A stretch of 64,000 bases of DNA, taken from contig NZ_JAOZEW010000001.1 in NCBI RefSeq assembly GCF_025847235.1, positions 425,868-489,867 on the forward strand, in the 5' to 3' direction. This stretch comes from Flavobacterium shii (GTDB taxonomy: Bacteria; Bacteroidota; Bacteroidia; Flavobacteriales; Flavobacteriaceae). Shown here piece by piece: positions 19,930-29,194 of the stretch. Position 1 is the first letter of the stretch. The number at the start of each line of letters is the position of its first letter. The notes beneath the pieces are model-generated. The model saw only the letters and a list, made by a program, of their open reading frames with translations. It did not search any database and was not told the origin of the DNA. The position numbers and the translations under genes are program-made.

Positions 19930-20769
19930 ATGCTAAGATTAAAAAAATACAATTTAAAAAATAAAGCATTTACTTTATTTAGTCTTCTTTTTATTTTACT
20001 TTTTCTATCCTGTGATAAGGTTGTTGAGCTTGATTTAGAAGCTGGAGATCCTAAAATAGTGATTGACGCTGAGATAATTTGGGAAAAAGGAACTAGTGGC
20101 AGCAAACAGTCGATAAAAATAAGCAGAATGGCTCCTTATTATAGTGGCACTACACCAAAGGTTTCAGGAGCACAGGTAAGAGTAGAAAATAGTGATGGAA
20201 TTGTTTTTACATTTAATGAAGCAGAGCCAGGATTATATGTTTGTACTAATTTTGTTCCTGTAATTAATATGGAATATAAATTATTTGTTCAAGTCGATGG
20301 ACAGAGCTTAACGGCAATAGAAAAATTAGTTTCTGTGTCGCCAATTGATAGAATAGATCAAGAATTTATGGCCGATATATCTGGACCCGATCTTATTGTG
20401 GTAGCATTTTATTATAAAGACCCAGTAGATCAGACCAATTATTATCTAACGGACTATAAAAGTGTTTTGTCTCCTTTTCCAGAATACACATCAACAACTG
20501 ATGAATTTGCTAATGGGAATGAATTAGTCGAAAAATTTTCAGATGCAGATCTAAAGCCAGGAATAACTCTTAACATAACACATCGTGGTATTTCTAAGAA
20601 CTTTTATAACTATATGAATCTAATTTTAGAGGCTACAAATGCAAATCCTTTTGGTGCAGTACCAGGCAATATCAGAGGTAATATAATCAATACAACTGAC
20701 ACTAATAATTTTGCATTAGGCTATTTCAGGCTTTGTGAAGCAAACCGTATGACATATACGGTAAAATAA
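19930..20769 (+). CDS. DUF4249 lipoprotein
   Basis: 279 residues from ATG 19930. An in-frame ATG at 19900 would overlap the receptor and add residues before a clean lipoprotein signal, so it was not chosen. The lipobox is LFLSC. The sequence CDKVVELDLEAGDPKIVIDA right after the Cys and the KLFVQVDGQ region are typical of DUF4249, a family encoded next to TonB-dependent receptors whose biochemical role is undefined. It is probably a surface or periplasm-facing accessory to the receptor. It is the last gene of the sigma/FecR/receptor operon. Confidence 0.85.
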   Translation: MLRLKKYNLKNKAFTLFSLLFILLFLSCDKVVELDLEAGDPKIVIDAEIIWEKGTSGSKQSIKISRMAPYYSGTTPKVSGAQVRVENSDGIVFTFNEAEPGLYVCTNFVPVINMEYKLFVQVDGQSLTAIEKLVSVSPIDRIDQEFMADISGPDLIVVAFYYKDPVDQTNYYLTDYKSVLSPFPEYTSTTDEFANGNELVEKFSDADLKPGITLNITHRGISKNFYNYMNLILEATNANPFGAVPGNIRGNIINTTDTNNFALGYFRLCEANRMTYTVK

Positions 20770-20799
20770 GAATTTAATTGAAACTTGATTTGTAAATAT

Positions 20800-20828
20800 A
20801 TCTGACATATAAATAATTTATGTCAGAT
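20800..20828. repeat. Perfect 10-bp hairpin after the DUF4249 gene
   Basis: atctgacata (20800-20809) and tatgtcagat (20819-20828), 9-nt loop, 30 nt after the stop. No T-run, so it may be an mRNA-stabilising end hairpin. Confidence 0.5.
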
Positions 20829-20895
20829 GTATATTTTGATTGTTTTTAATAAAAAGAACGGAAATAATCCAATTTTTAAAATCTTCTTGAGAAAC

Positions 20896-20933
20896 AAAAA
20901 ATCCTGTAAACATCAAGTTTACAGGATTTTTTT
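20896..20933. terminator. Bidirectional terminator between the DUF4249 operon and ssrA
   Basis: Long stem aaaaaatcctgtaaac / gtttacaggatttttt with a T-run on either strand. It lies directly beyond the ssrA 3' end and downstream of the plus-strand operon. Confidence 0.85.
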
Positions 20934-20934
20934 G

Positions 20935-21328
20935 TGGAGTCGCCGAGAATCGAACTCGGGTCCAAACAAGCAACTAAAGAGCTTTCTACACGTTTATTTC
21001 CTGATTAGATTTTCGATGTTAAGCTAGGTCAGGAACAACCACTCAACACTTATCTTCTTAATTTCGAAATCCACCCGAAGCTCATGGAAATCTAGGTTTA
21101 TTTTTACGGTTCCCCTGTACTGACCGCCACAAACCAAGGCTTTCAAGGAGAATCCAGCTTTCCTATCTGATAGGAACGTGGCTTAATCGTACTATAATTC
21201 GGATTATGCAGCTAAAGCGTAGTTATTTTCGCCGTGTAAAATTGTAAGATCTTATATTTACGAGCAAGGTCTCAATGCTCGACGTGCTTACTGTTCAATT
21301 CGACTTGCTGTCAAAACCAGTCGACCCC
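20935..21328 (-). ncRNA. ssrA: Transfer-messenger RNA (tmRNA)
   Basis: Read on the minus strand, the RNA starts GGGGUCGACUGGUUUUGACAG and ends CGACUCC plus discriminator A. The 5' GGGGUCG pairs with the 3' CGACUCC (one G-U) as the acceptor stem; CCA is not encoded. The tag reading frame is 21233 down to 21204: GGC GAA AAT AAC TAC GCT TTA GCT GCA TAA, giving GENNYALAA, the Bacteroidota-type tag. It rescues stalled ribosomes with SmpB and marks the products for proteolysis. Mature ends are inferred from pairing. A truncated copy of its 3' end lies at 14821-14870. Confidence 0.97.
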
Positions 21329-21358
21329 ATTTATTTTCAATAAAAAAAATTGAGATTG

Positions 21359-21366
21359 CAAAATTA
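21359..21366 (-). promoter_or_regulatory. -7 element of the ssrA promoter (TAATTTTG)
   Basis: Minus-strand TAATTTTG fits TAnnTTTG and lies 30 nt before the mature 5' end of tmRNA, so the primary transcript would carry a short leader. No clear -33 box. Confidence 0.55.
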
Positions 21367-21448
21367 CGCTTTTTGAACCATCATTTGAAATTAATTTTCA
21401 AAAATATTTAATCCAATTTTTATGCCAAACCTATGTATTAGGAATTTA

Positions 21449-22648
21449 TTACTCGATGTCTTTAAAAACAAAAGGATAATCGCCAAAGATTGGTGCCAAT
21501 TTACGCACTGCATACGTATTTCGGGTAAATTTATTAGACAACGCAATGATTGTAACATTCTCTTTCCTTAACGTTATATACGCTGAGGTATTTCCATGCC
21601 ACCAACCGTTATGAAAATAAAAGTGCTGTCCAGAATACCAATTAATCATTCGGATGCCTAGTCCGTAGTTTTTTTCACCCTTACGCTCATTACTATATCC
21701 TTCGAAAACTTGTTTAAGTAATTCTGGTTTTAAAAAATCCGGTGCATTTCTGGCTCTGTCAAATTTTAATAAATCGCGAGGAGTAGAATAAATATTTTTA
21801 TCCCCATAAACAGCATCAAGATAATCCATTCCTATCTCGACATTGTTTCCTTTATAAGATGGAACAGCTGTTTTTCTGTCTTTTTCATAATCAAAAACAT
21901 AAGTATTTGTCATACCCAATGGTTTAAAAATCATTTGCGTCATTGCTTCCTTATAGCTTAGGCCTGTAATTTTTTCGATAATTAAAGCCAACATTGCATA
22001 ATTAGTATTACAATATGTAAAACGAGTATTGGTTTTATACTCCAAACCAATATTCTTTGTAGCCATAATATTTAAAACATCTTGATTTGTTAACTGGTTG
22101 TGTCTGTCCCAAACCGAAGTATCTCTATCGGTAAAATAAGCATAATTACGCATACCACTTCGGTGGTTCAATAACATTCTAACTGTTACATCCGGATAAG
22201 GAAATGTTTTTAAAATCGTATTTACCTTTTTATCCAAATCAAGTTTTCCAGCATTAACCAATTTTAAAACTGCAGTCGCTGTAAGTACTTTACTAACCGA
22301 AGCAATATGTAATGGTGTATTACTGTTTATTTCTGTTTTTTCATTTTTATTTGCGTAACCTTCATATTTCTCATAAATGATCTCTCCATTTCTCGCTACC
22401 AAGAAACCTCCATTCATGCAGTTATGGGGCCAGTTTTTATTATAAAAATTATCTACTTTGTTTTTTATTGCTGCAACGTAATTTGCAGGAAGTTTTTTTT
22501 CATGAAGCATTGGCTTCATTTTAGGAAGTGTATCTTCTACTGCATCGGCAGTAATTGCTGTATTGCTATTTTTATCTTTTCCGCAAGAGCTTAAAACTAA
22601 AATAAGGAAAAGGAATTGTGTTATATTTGCTTTTTTAATAAAATTCAT
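21449..22648 (-). CDS. Serine hydrolase of the beta-lactamase (class C/PBP4-like) family, lipoprotein
   Basis: 399 residues. A lipoprotein signal ends in LSSC (Cys22). The active-site SxxK is S117-V-S-K120, followed by a YCN Tyr-x-Asn motif near residue 213 and a C-terminal HNGWWHG segment that fills the place of the KTG/HxG motif. Such proteins are D-Ala-D-Ala carboxypeptidases, esterases or related hydrolases; real beta-lactamase activity cannot be inferred. It is monocistronic, divergent from the dehydrogenase at 22896 and convergent with nothing close. A minus-strand -7 element lies 21 nt upstream. Confidence 0.85.
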   Translation of the reverse strand: MNFIKKANITQFLFLILVLSSCGKDKNSNTAITADAVEDTLPKMKPMLHEKKLPANYVAAIKNKVDNFYNKNWPHNCMNGGFLVARNGEIIYEKYEGYANKNEKTEINSNTPLHIASVSKVLTATAVLKLVNAGKLDLDKKVNTILKTFPYPDVTVRMLLNHRSGMRNYAYFTDRDTSVWDRHNQLTNQDVLNIMATKNIGLEYKTNTRFTYCNTNYAMLALIIEKITGLSYKEAMTQMIFKPLGMTNTYVFDYEKDRKTAVPSYKGNNVEIGMDYLDAVYGDKNIYSTPRDLLKFDRARNAPDFLKPELLKQVFEGYSNERKGEKNYGLGIRMINWYSGQHFYFHNGWWHGNTSAYITLRKENVTIIALSNKFTRNTYAVRKLAPIFGDYPFVFKDIE

Positions 22649-22668
22649 GTGTGGGATTCTAGGAAAAA

Positions 22669-22676
22669 CAAATATA
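22669..22676 (-). promoter_or_regulatory. -7 element (TATATTTG) for the serine hydrolase
   Basis: Perfect TAnnTTTG on the minus strand, 21 nt upstream of the start at 22648. No clear TTTG at -33. Confidence 0.5.
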
Positions 22677-22826
22677 TAGAATTGAATACTTTTGTTTAAT
22701 TACATTTTTGAACGAAATTTCTATATTTTAACACAGTTTTAAGCTTAATTTTCACCAGCCTATTGAGCATCAGGTTTTAATGAATTTAGCTTCAAAATAT
22801 TTAAAAAAAAACAACAAAACTTTAAC

Positions 22827-22834
22827 TATATTTG
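22827..22834 (+). promoter_or_regulatory. -7 element (TATATTTG) for the dehydrogenase gene
   Basis: Perfect TAnnTTTG, 61 nt upstream of the start at 22896. No convincing -33 box. Confidence 0.45.
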
Positions 22835-22895
22835 TTATATTTAAAACAAATTTAAACAAAAAAGTTATATTAATACAATATTTAAACACTAATAA

Positions 22896-24098
22896 ATGAA
22901 GTTTGGAATTATAAAAGAAAGAAAAAACCCACCAGACAGGAGAGTTGTATTTACTCCAAGTGAGCTGGTTCGACTTAAACAACTTTATCCTGAAGCTACT
23001 GTAGCTGTAGAAAATTCGGATATTCGAATTTTTACAAACGTTCAATACCAAAGCTTGGGGATAACGGTTACTGATGATGTTTCGGACTGTGATATACTTT
23101 TTGGAGTAAAAGAAGTTCCTGTTGAGAGTTTAATTCCAAATAAAGCTTATTTTTTCTTTTCGCATACTATAAAAAAGACTCCTAGTAATCGAAAATTATT
23201 ACAAGCTATTTTAGAAAAAAATATCGAATTATACGACCATGAAACAATTGTAAATTCTGAGAATAATAGACTTATTGGGTTTGGAAGATATGCAGGAATT
23301 GTTGGCGTATATAATGGTATACGCGCTTTTGGTATAAAATTTGAATTATTCAAATTACCAAAAGCGGATACTTTATCTGGAAAAGAAGCGCTAATTGCGC
23401 ATTTAAAACGCATTACTTTACCTCCTTTAAAGTTTGTAATTACTGGTTCTGGAAAAGTAGGTAACGGTGCCAAGGAGATTCTTGATGCCATTAAGATAAA
23501 AGAGGTTACTATAGATAATTACTTAACTAAAAATTATACTCAGGCGGTTTACGTACAACTTAACGTATTGGATTATAACAAGCGTAAAGATGGACAAATT
23601 TTGGATTATACCGATTTTTACGAACATCCAGAAGAATACGTGTCTGATTTTGAAAAATATACTAAAGTAACTGATATTTATTTCACAGGACATTTTCATG
23701 CTCCCACAGCTCCAGTAATATTAACCAGAGAAATGCTTCAATCGAAAGATTGCAAGATAAAAGTGGTTGCCGATATTTCTTGTGATGTAAATGGCCCTAT
23801 TGCTTGTACGCTTCGTGCATCGACAATTGCTGAGCCATTGTATGGCTATTTCCCTGGCGAAAATAAAGAAGTTGATGTTTTTCATCCTGCTGCAATTGTA
23901 GTAATGGCTGTAGATAATTTGCCTTCAGAAATTCCAAAAGATGCTAGTGAAGGGTTTGGAGAACAATTTATGGAACATGTGATTCCAGCCTTTTTTAATG
24001 GCGACAAAGACGGTATTTTACAAAGAGCCAAAATGACCGAAAACGGAAAGTTAACACCGCGATTTAGTTACTTACAAGATTATGTAGACGGGAAGTAA
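22896..24098 (+). CDS. Alanine dehydrogenase/saccharopine-dehydrogenase-like NAD(P) oxidoreductase
   Basis: 400 residues of the AlaDH/PNT superfamily. The N-terminal half begins MKFGIIKERKNPPDRRVVFTP, the hallmark region that positions substrate in alanine and saccharopine dehydrogenases, and continues with the HTIKKTPSNRKLL segment. A Rossmann GSGKVGNGAKEIL motif at about residues 184-196 binds the nucleotide. The family is often annotated as lysine-forming NAD+ saccharopine dehydrogenase (LYS1-like) in Bacteroidota; the substrate cannot be decided from the sequence. It ends at a bidirectional terminator shared with fumC. Confidence 0.82.
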   Translation: MKFGIIKERKNPPDRRVVFTPSELVRLKQLYPEATVAVENSDIRIFTNVQYQSLGITVTDDVSDCDILFGVKEVPVESLIPNKAYFFFSHTIKKTPSNRKLLQAILEKNIELYDHETIVNSENNRLIGFGRYAGIVGVYNGIRAFGIKFELFKLPKADTLSGKEALIAHLKRITLPPLKFVITGSGKVGNGAKEILDAIKIKEVTIDNYLTKNYTQAVYVQLNVLDYNKRKDGQILDYTDFYEHPEEYVSDFEKYTKVTDIYFTGHFHAPTAPVILTREMLQSKDCKIKVVADISCDVNGPIACTLRASTIAEPLYGYFPGENKEVDVFHPAAIVVMAVDNLPSEIPKDASEGFGEQFMEHVIPAFFNGDKDGILQRAKMTENGKLTPRFSYLQDYVDGK

Positions 24099-24171
24099 TC
24101 TCTCTTTATTTGTTAATTATAAATTGTCAATTATTAATTCCCCATGACCTCTATTTAGCGGATAAAAAAGC

Positions 24172-24205
24172 AAAACCCTGCAATGTAAAAACATTGCAGG
24201 GTTTT
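24172..24205. terminator. Bidirectional terminator
   Basis: Perfect 15-bp stem aaaaccctgcaatgt / acattgcagggtttt with an aaaa loop and T-runs on both strands, between convergent genes. Confidence 0.92.
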
Positions 24206-24244
24206 TTAATTTATTACTCCTCGTTAACAATTCATAATTTATAA

Positions 24245-25642
24245 TTATTTTAAGCTTCCAACCATATCTTCTGGTTTTACCCAAGCATCAAAATCTTCTG
24301 GAGTTACATAACCTAAACGAACTGCTTCTTCTTTTAGAGTAGTTCCATTTTTGTGTGCTGTTTGAGCAATTTCTGCCGATTTGTAATATCCAATTTTTGT
24401 ATTTAAAGCCGTTACAAGCATTAATGAATTATCTACTAATTCTTTGATACGTTTGTAATTTGGTTCAATTCCTTGTGCACAATGCTCATCAAATGAGATA
24501 CAAGCATCTCCTAATAAACGAGCCGATTGCAAGAAGTTTGCAGCCATAACTGGTTTAAAAACGTTCAGCTCATAATGCCCTTGCATTCCTCCTACCGAAA
24601 TCGCAACATCGTTACCCATAACTTGAGCGCAAACCATTGTTAATGCTTCACATTGTGTTGGGTTTACCTTTCCTGGCATGATAGAAGATCCTGGTTCGTT
24701 TTCCGGAATGATGATTTCGCCAATTCCAGAACGTGGTCCTGAAGCAAGCATACGTACATCATTTGCAATTTTGTTTAGTGAAACTGCCAATTGTTTTAAT
24801 GCTCCATGAGATTCTACGATTGCATCGTGTGCTGCAAGTGCTTCAAATTTATTTTCGGCAGTAACAAATGGATGTCCTGTGAACTCAGCGATGTACTCCG
24901 CTACTTTTACATCGTATCCTGCTGGTGTATTTAATCCTGTTCCTACTGCTGTTCCTCCCAAAGCAACTTCTGATAGGTGTGCTAAAGTGTTTTTAACTGC
25001 TTTTATACCATAAGTTAATTGCGCAGCATATCCCGAAAGTTCTTGTCCTAAAGTAAGTGGTGTTGCATCCATAAGGTGTGTACGACCAATTTTTACAACA
25101 TTTTTATATTCTACCGCTTTTGCGTGAAGTGTATCTCTTAATTTTTCAACTCCCGGAATAGTAATCTCAACTACTGCTTTGTAAGCTGCAATGTGCATTC
25201 CTGTTGGGAAAGTATCATTTGATGATTGTGATTTGTTTACATCATCATTGGCTTTGATAAATTGCTCTCCTTCTCCAATTTCAAATCCTTTTAAAACTTG
25301 TGCACGGTTTGCAATTACTTCATTTACGTTCATATTACTTTGCGTACCTGAACCTGTTTGCCAAATTACCAACGGAAATTGATCATCTAATTTACCTGCC
25401 AGGATTTCATCGCAAACTGCTGCAATGGCATCTCTTTTTTCAACTGGTAAAACACCTAAATCATGGTTTGCATAAGCAGCTGCTTTTTTTAAGTAAGCAA
25501 ATCCTTCTACGATTTCTTTTGGCATCGATGCCGATGGTCCAATTTTAAAATTGTTTCTAGAACGTTCTGTTTGTGCTCCCCAGTATTTTTCTGCAGGAAC
25601 CTGAACCTCTCCCATGGTGTCTTTTTCTATTCTGAATTTCAT
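24245..25642 (-). CDS. fumC: Class II fumarate hydratase
   Basis: 465 residues from the ATG at 25642. A longer frame upstream adds 19 residues that do not belong to the family, while [20 protein letters not shown] is the normal start. It interconverts fumarate and malate in the TCA cycle, as an iron-independent homotetramer. The fumarase/aspartase signature [13 protein letters not shown], the substrate motifs [11 protein letters not shown] and [15 protein letters not shown], and the expected length are present. It is a single gene ending at the terminator shared with the gene at 22896. Confidence 0.97.
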   Translation of the reverse strand: MKFRIEKDTMGEVQVPAEKYWGAQTERSRNNFKIGPSASMPKEIVEGFAYLKKAAAYANHDLGVLPVEKRDAIAAVCDEILAGKLDDQFPLVIWQTGSGTQSNMNVNEVIANRAQVLKGFEIGEGEQFIKANDDVNKSQSSNDTFPTGMHIAAYKAVVEITIPGVEKLRDTLHAKAVEYKNVVKIGRTHLMDATPLTLGQELSGYAAQLTYGIKAVKNTLAHLSEVALGGTAVGTGLNTPAGYDVKVAEYIAEFTGHPFVTAENKFEALAAHDAIVESHGALKQLAVSLNKIANDVRMLASGPRSGIGEIIIPENEPGSSIMPGKVNPTQCEALTMVCAQVMGNDVAISVGGMQGHYELNVFKPVMAANFLQSARLLGDACISFDEHCAQGIEPNYKRIKELVDNSLMLVTALNTKIGYYKSAEIAQTAHKNGTTLKEEAVRLGYVTPEDFDAWVKPEDMVGSLK

Positions 25643-25730
25643 TTTAATGTATTTATGTGTGTTATTATATAAAAATTCATGTAAACTATAAACTGTCACT
25701 GAAAACTATCTCCGCAAACTAGATTTTCTA

Positions 25731-25810
25731 GCCCAGATGGAAGCGGCATCCTTTTTTGGGCTTTTTTCGGACCAAAAAAGATATAGCGGACAGCTGGATA
25801 GAGCTCCTGA
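25731..25810. ncRNA. Structured intergenic element, widespread-type Flavobacteriia hairpin
   Basis: A 9-bp stem cttttttgg (25751-25759) / ccaaaaaag (25772-25780) is flanked by conserved-looking purine-rich arms: gatggaagcggcatc on the left, atatagcggacagctgg and atagagctcctg on the right. Outer CCAG (25733-25736) can pair with CTGG (25794-25797). The phrase 'gatggaagcggcatcc ... agatatagcgga.agc' recurs in many flavobacterial spacers, from memory. It may correspond to a catalogued RNA motif (Flavo-1 is one candidate), which I could not verify. It lies between fumC and a small membrane protein gene transcribed away from it. Confidence 0.5.
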
Positions 25811-25893
25811 AACAAATTTTGAACATATTTTTTTTAAACTGACCTCAAAAATACGGATAATTACTTTTTTATAAAAATTGATTTAGTTTTTTA

Positions 25894-25924
25894 TTGGTAA
25901 GAAAAAATATTAGGCCTACATTTG
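25894..25924 (+). promoter_or_regulatory. Bacteroidota promoter (TTG-N20-TACATTTG)
   Basis: A -33-like TTG (25894-25896) is 20 nt from a perfect -7 element TACATTTG (25917-25924). This is the best promoter match in the window, 28 nt before the start of the small membrane protein. Confidence 0.65.
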
Positions 25925-25951
25925 TGCCTACATTCAAAAATTCCGGAAAAC

Positions 25952-26116
25952 ATGTTTGAATTTTCACAGTATTTAGGCTTTTTACTTTTCTTAACCATCC
26001 TTACAATAGGATTTTGGTTAATGTTCTTCTTGGTAGGTTTCGTTCAATATTGGATTGGCGGAGCGCTATGGGAAATGTACAAAGAAAGAAAAGCAAAGAA
26101 AGAGCAATCAATTTAA
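25952..26116 (+). CDS. Small membrane protein, 54 residues
   Basis: ATG 25952 (MFEFSQYLGFLLF) is preferred to one 30 nt upstream because that one would fall on top of the transcription start expected from the promoter at 25917. Two adjoining hydrophobic segments (residues ~7-23 and ~25-37) are followed by a basic tail, WEMYKERKAKKEQS. I know no function. The gene has its own promoter and its own strong terminator, which supports it as a real short monocistronic gene. Confidence 0.7.
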   Translation: MFEFSQYLGFLLFLTILTIGFWLMFFLVGFVQYWIGGALWEMYKERKAKKEQSI

Positions 26117-26135
26117 ATTAATTTGATTACTACAT

Positions 26136-26170
26136 AAAAAAAGGACCCGTTTTCACGAGTCCTTTTTTTT
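26136..26170. terminator. Bidirectional terminator
   Basis: Stem aaaaaaggac(c)cg / acg.agtcctttttt with T-runs on both strands, between the small membrane protein and the convergent receptor gene. Confidence 0.85.
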
Positions 26171-26188
26171 ATTTATCAACTACCTGAT

Positions 26189-28645
26189 TTATCCAGGAAA
26201 TTCTCCTCCTCCATCATTATTCTCATTTTTGGGAGCTTGTTTTTCACGGTCGGTTTTCTTCTTATTTATTCTGTAAGTAAATGAAAGATTGAACTGACGT
26301 TTACGGAATTGCATTTCGCTATATGAATTCACATTATCCAAATGTGTTTCTGTTTTCATGATTCTCGAATTAAAAACATCACTTACATTAAAAGCAATAG
26401 TTCCTTTATCTTTCATGACATCTTTACTAAAAGCCAAATTAGCACCAAACTGTCCCAAGTTTTTACCTTGTGCGGTTTTTTGTGCGCCATTATACATAGC
26501 AGTGGTTTGCCAGTCAATTTTGTATGGTAAAGTTATTTTTGAGCTTATACGAGCAAACCATGAGGTTGCCTGATTGTCAAAGTTTTCTGTGATTACCAAA
26601 TTATTAGCATCACTATAAGTATAATCTCCTGTTGTATTTAGATTATAAAGATTAAAATTGGTATTTAATTTCCACCATTTAAAAGGCGTATAGTTTACGG
26701 TGAATTCGTATCCTATTTTTTGCTCTCTTCCTAAGTTTATCGGTGTACTTAAAATAACTGGAATCCCATCAACATTATCTCCAGTTTGTAATCTTACGAA
26801 TGTAAATACATCGGTTGTATTCTCAAAATACAATGAAGTATTAAAAGTTACTTTATCCCAACGTTTTATGTATCCAACATCGTATTTATCTGTAAGTGAG
26901 GGATTCAAATCTGGATTTCCTCTAAAAATATTGATATTACTGGCATAATTTGTAGCAGGGTTCATGAAACGCCCTCTTGGTCTGGAAATACGTTTACTGT
27001 AACTTAGAGAAAGACTACTGTTATCGGATATTTCATAATTCAGGAATGCACTTGGAAAAAGGTTGTTGTATTTCTTATTATTGAAATTATTTGTATCCAA
27101 TAAATTAACATCGATATTGCTGTCTTCCCAACGTAATCCTAAAAGATAAGAGAATTTAGTTTCTTTAATTTTTGCACCAAATTGTGTATAAAGTGCGTTT
27201 ATATTCTCTTTATAAACCAATGTATTGGACAAGAAACTCTGGATTGGATTTCCTTGATCGTCGGTATTTACATTGTATACGTTATCTAAATCATTGAAAT
27301 TTCCTTTGTAACCAGCCTCAAACTGACTTCCTTCTCCGAACGGCAATACATAATCGGCCTGAATCTGGAATTGTTTCTGAACCTGATTATTTAACGTTGT
27401 ATTAAAGTTAGGCGAACCCGTGATTACACCATTGCTATCATCATTGTTTTTGGAAATAGATACATCTGCAGTAAATTTATGTCCTTTATCATTGAAGTTT
27501 TTAACCAAGTTTGATGTGAACTCGACATTATCACTAGCCGTATTAGTATTACTTAATCTATAAGATGAACCAGTAAAATCATGATTTACATCAAAATTAT
27601 TATAGTTAATCAAGTCTTTATCTTCTCCGCTATTCTTTTGATAATTGATGGCATTGGTCCAAAATGTTGTTGGAGTAATCTCCCACTCTGCTCCTACTCT
27701 GGCATTAAAACCTTTTCTTAATCTTTTGGTATCTCTTTTTTCATCAAGATAACTTTTAATAGAACCATCTGGATTTAAATATTCAGAATTTGTTAAACCA
27801 CCACCTTCATTCGTTCTGTAACTATATCCTGCAGTTGTAAAATAGTTTACCTTCTTGGTTTTATAATTCGCATTTGCACTTATTCCGTAAGTTTCTGGAA
27901 TACCAGTAGAGGCGATAAAAGTTCCATTAAATCCTTGATTTTTTCCTTTTTTAAGAATAATGTTTATTAATCCTGATCCTCCTTCGGCATCATAACGTGC
28001 AGATGGGTTTGTAATTACCTCAACTTTATCAATTGCATCAGCAGGGATTTGACGTAATGCTTCGGCTACGTTTATAGCGTTTGAAGGTCTTCCGTCGATC
28101 AAAATCCTAATATTATCACTACCTCTTAAACTTACATTTCCTTCGGTATCGACAGATACAGATGGTACATTGTCGAGAACGTCACTTACTGTTCCTCCTT
28201 TTACAATCATGTCCTGACCTACGTTATATACTTTCTTGTCGAGTTTTATTTCGACTGTAGATTTCTCGGCACGAACAACCACTTCATTAAGCTGATTTGC
28301 ATCTTCGGACAATCCTACCAGTCCTAAATCGGTATTCTCCGTTATTTTTTTTTGCTTGATTTCAACTACTTTAAATGAAATAAATTCAATCTTGATGTCA
28401 TAAACACCCGGAACAGCATCTACGCTAAACTCCCCTTTATTATTGGTAATTCCTCCCGCAATGGCTTTGGGATTTCTTGCATTTATTAAGGTAATTGTAG
28501 CGTATTCAAGCGGTTGATTACTTATCTTTTCTACTACTTTACCAGTAACTTTTACTTTTATTCTTTGCGTATCAGGTTGCTGTGCAAAACTGAGCATGCT
28601 TGTAAAAAGGAATGCAAGCATGATGACTAATTGATTTTTTTTCAT
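26189..28645 (-). CDS. Outer membrane beta-barrel family protein (TonB-receptor-like)
   Basis: 818 residues. It has a signal peptide (ending LSFAQQ), a CarboxypepD_reg-like domain at about 28-110 (VKVTGKVVEKISNQPLEYATITL), a plug at about 125-215 (KGGTVSDVLDNVPSVSVD, GSDNIRILIDGRPSNA, DKVEVITNPSARYDAEG) and a barrel of the OMP_b-brl_3 type. The C-terminus is an extended polar tail (ENNDGGGEFPG) rather than a final Phe strand; the barrel's end is probably just before it (FNLSFTYRINKK). It is probably a transporter-like receptor of unknown ligand. It stands alone, without a SusD-type partner. Confidence 0.88.
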   Translation of the reverse strand: MKKNQLVIMLAFLFTSMLSFAQQPDTQRIKVKVTGKVVEKISNQPLEYATITLINARNPKAIAGGITNNKGEFSVDAVPGVYDIKIEFISFKVVEIKQKKITENTDLGLVGLSEDANQLNEVVVRAEKSTVEIKLDKKVYNVGQDMIVKGGTVSDVLDNVPSVSVDTEGNVSLRGSDNIRILIDGRPSNAINVAEALRQIPADAIDKVEVITNPSARYDAEGGSGLINIILKKGKNQGFNGTFIASTGIPETYGISANANYKTKKVNYFTTAGYSYRTNEGGGLTNSEYLNPDGSIKSYLDEKRDTKRLRKGFNARVGAEWEITPTTFWTNAINYQKNSGEDKDLINYNNFDVNHDFTGSSYRLSNTNTASDNVEFTSNLVKNFNDKGHKFTADVSISKNNDDSNGVITGSPNFNTTLNNQVQKQFQIQADYVLPFGEGSQFEAGYKGNFNDLDNVYNVNTDDQGNPIQSFLSNTLVYKENINALYTQFGAKIKETKFSYLLGLRWEDSNIDVNLLDTNNFNNKKYNNLFPSAFLNYEISDNSSLSLSYSKRISRPRGRFMNPATNYASNINIFRGNPDLNPSLTDKYDVGYIKRWDKVTFNTSLYFENTTDVFTFVRLQTGDNVDGIPVILSTPINLGREQKIGYEFTVNYTPFKWWKLNTNFNLYNLNTTGDYTYSDANNLVITENFDNQATSWFARISSKITLPYKIDWQTTAMYNGAQKTAQGKNLGQFGANLAFSKDVMKDKGTIAFNVSDVFNSRIMKTETHLDNVNSYSEMQFRKRQFNLSFTYRINKKKTDREKQAPKNENNDGGGEFPG

Positions 28646-28678
28646 TTATTTGGTAGTTTCTATTTGGCATTTAGACTG

Positions 28679-28686
28679 CAAATGTA
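28679..28686 (-). promoter_or_regulatory. -7 element (TACATTTG)
   Basis: Perfect TAnnTTTG on the minus strand, 34 nt before the receptor start at 28645. Confidence 0.5.
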
Positions 28687-28734
28687 ACTGTAGGTTTAAA
28701 ATGAAAAATCACAAAAAAATGTTAATTGAACACT

Positions 28735-29085
28735 TTATAATGTTTCTAAAAAAGGTTTTACCAATTCTAAATCTCTACCAATAATAGCTTTCCCGTCTTT
28801 AACAACAATCGGTCTTTCTATCAAAATAGGATTATCGACCATTGCTTGTACAATTTCGGTATCACTCAATATTTTATTTTTGAAATTATCTATCCAGATT
28901 TTTTCTTTAGTTCGAACCAGCTCTATCGGTTTTAAATTTAGTTTTTGGAGTAATTCTTCTAATGCCGCAAATGAAGGCGTTTCGGTAAGATATGGGATTA
29001 TCTCATAGGCTTGTTTTGTATTCTCGATAAAAGCCAGACAATTTCTTGATTTCCCGCAACGTGGGTTGTGATATATTTGTATCAT
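28735..29085 (-). CDS. Arsenate reductase (ArsC/Spx-fold) family protein
   Basis: 116 residues of the glutaredoxin-coupled ArsC family. The catalytic region IYHNPRCGKSRNCLAFI holds the reactive Cys, RTKEKIW lies in the middle and NPILIERPIVV carries the conserved Arg near the C-terminus. Members reduce arsenate with glutathione/glutaredoxin or act as Spx-like regulators; in flavobacteria without an ars operon nearby the role is often unclear. No arsenic genes are adjacent here. Confidence 0.85.
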   Translation of the reverse strand: MIQIYHNPRCGKSRNCLAFIENTKQAYEIIPYLTETPSFAALEELLQKLNLKPIELVRTKEKIWIDNFKNKILSDTEIVQAMVDNPILIERPIVVKDGKAIIGRDLELVKPFLETL

Positions 29086-29194
29086 TATTATTTTTTTAAA
29101 GAAGTAAAGCTAATTGAAATAAAAAAAGGTAAATTAGTGCAAGCAAAAATAAGATTTATGCAATAAATCAAAGTACTATTTTAAATTAAAATAC

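Noticed and set aside
20827..21027. 66-residue plus-strand frame across the ssrA 3' end
   Set aside because: It runs through the terminator and tmRNA on the opposite strand, so it is not a gene.
21449..22648. Antibiotic-resistance beta-lactamase
   Set aside because: SxxK and YxN are shared by many carboxypeptidases and esterases; lipoprotein form and absence of a KTG box do not support a resistance call.
25643..25699. Longer N-terminus for fumarase
   Set aside because: The 19 extra residues ([13 protein letters not shown]...) match nothing in the family; MKFRIEKDT is the standard start.
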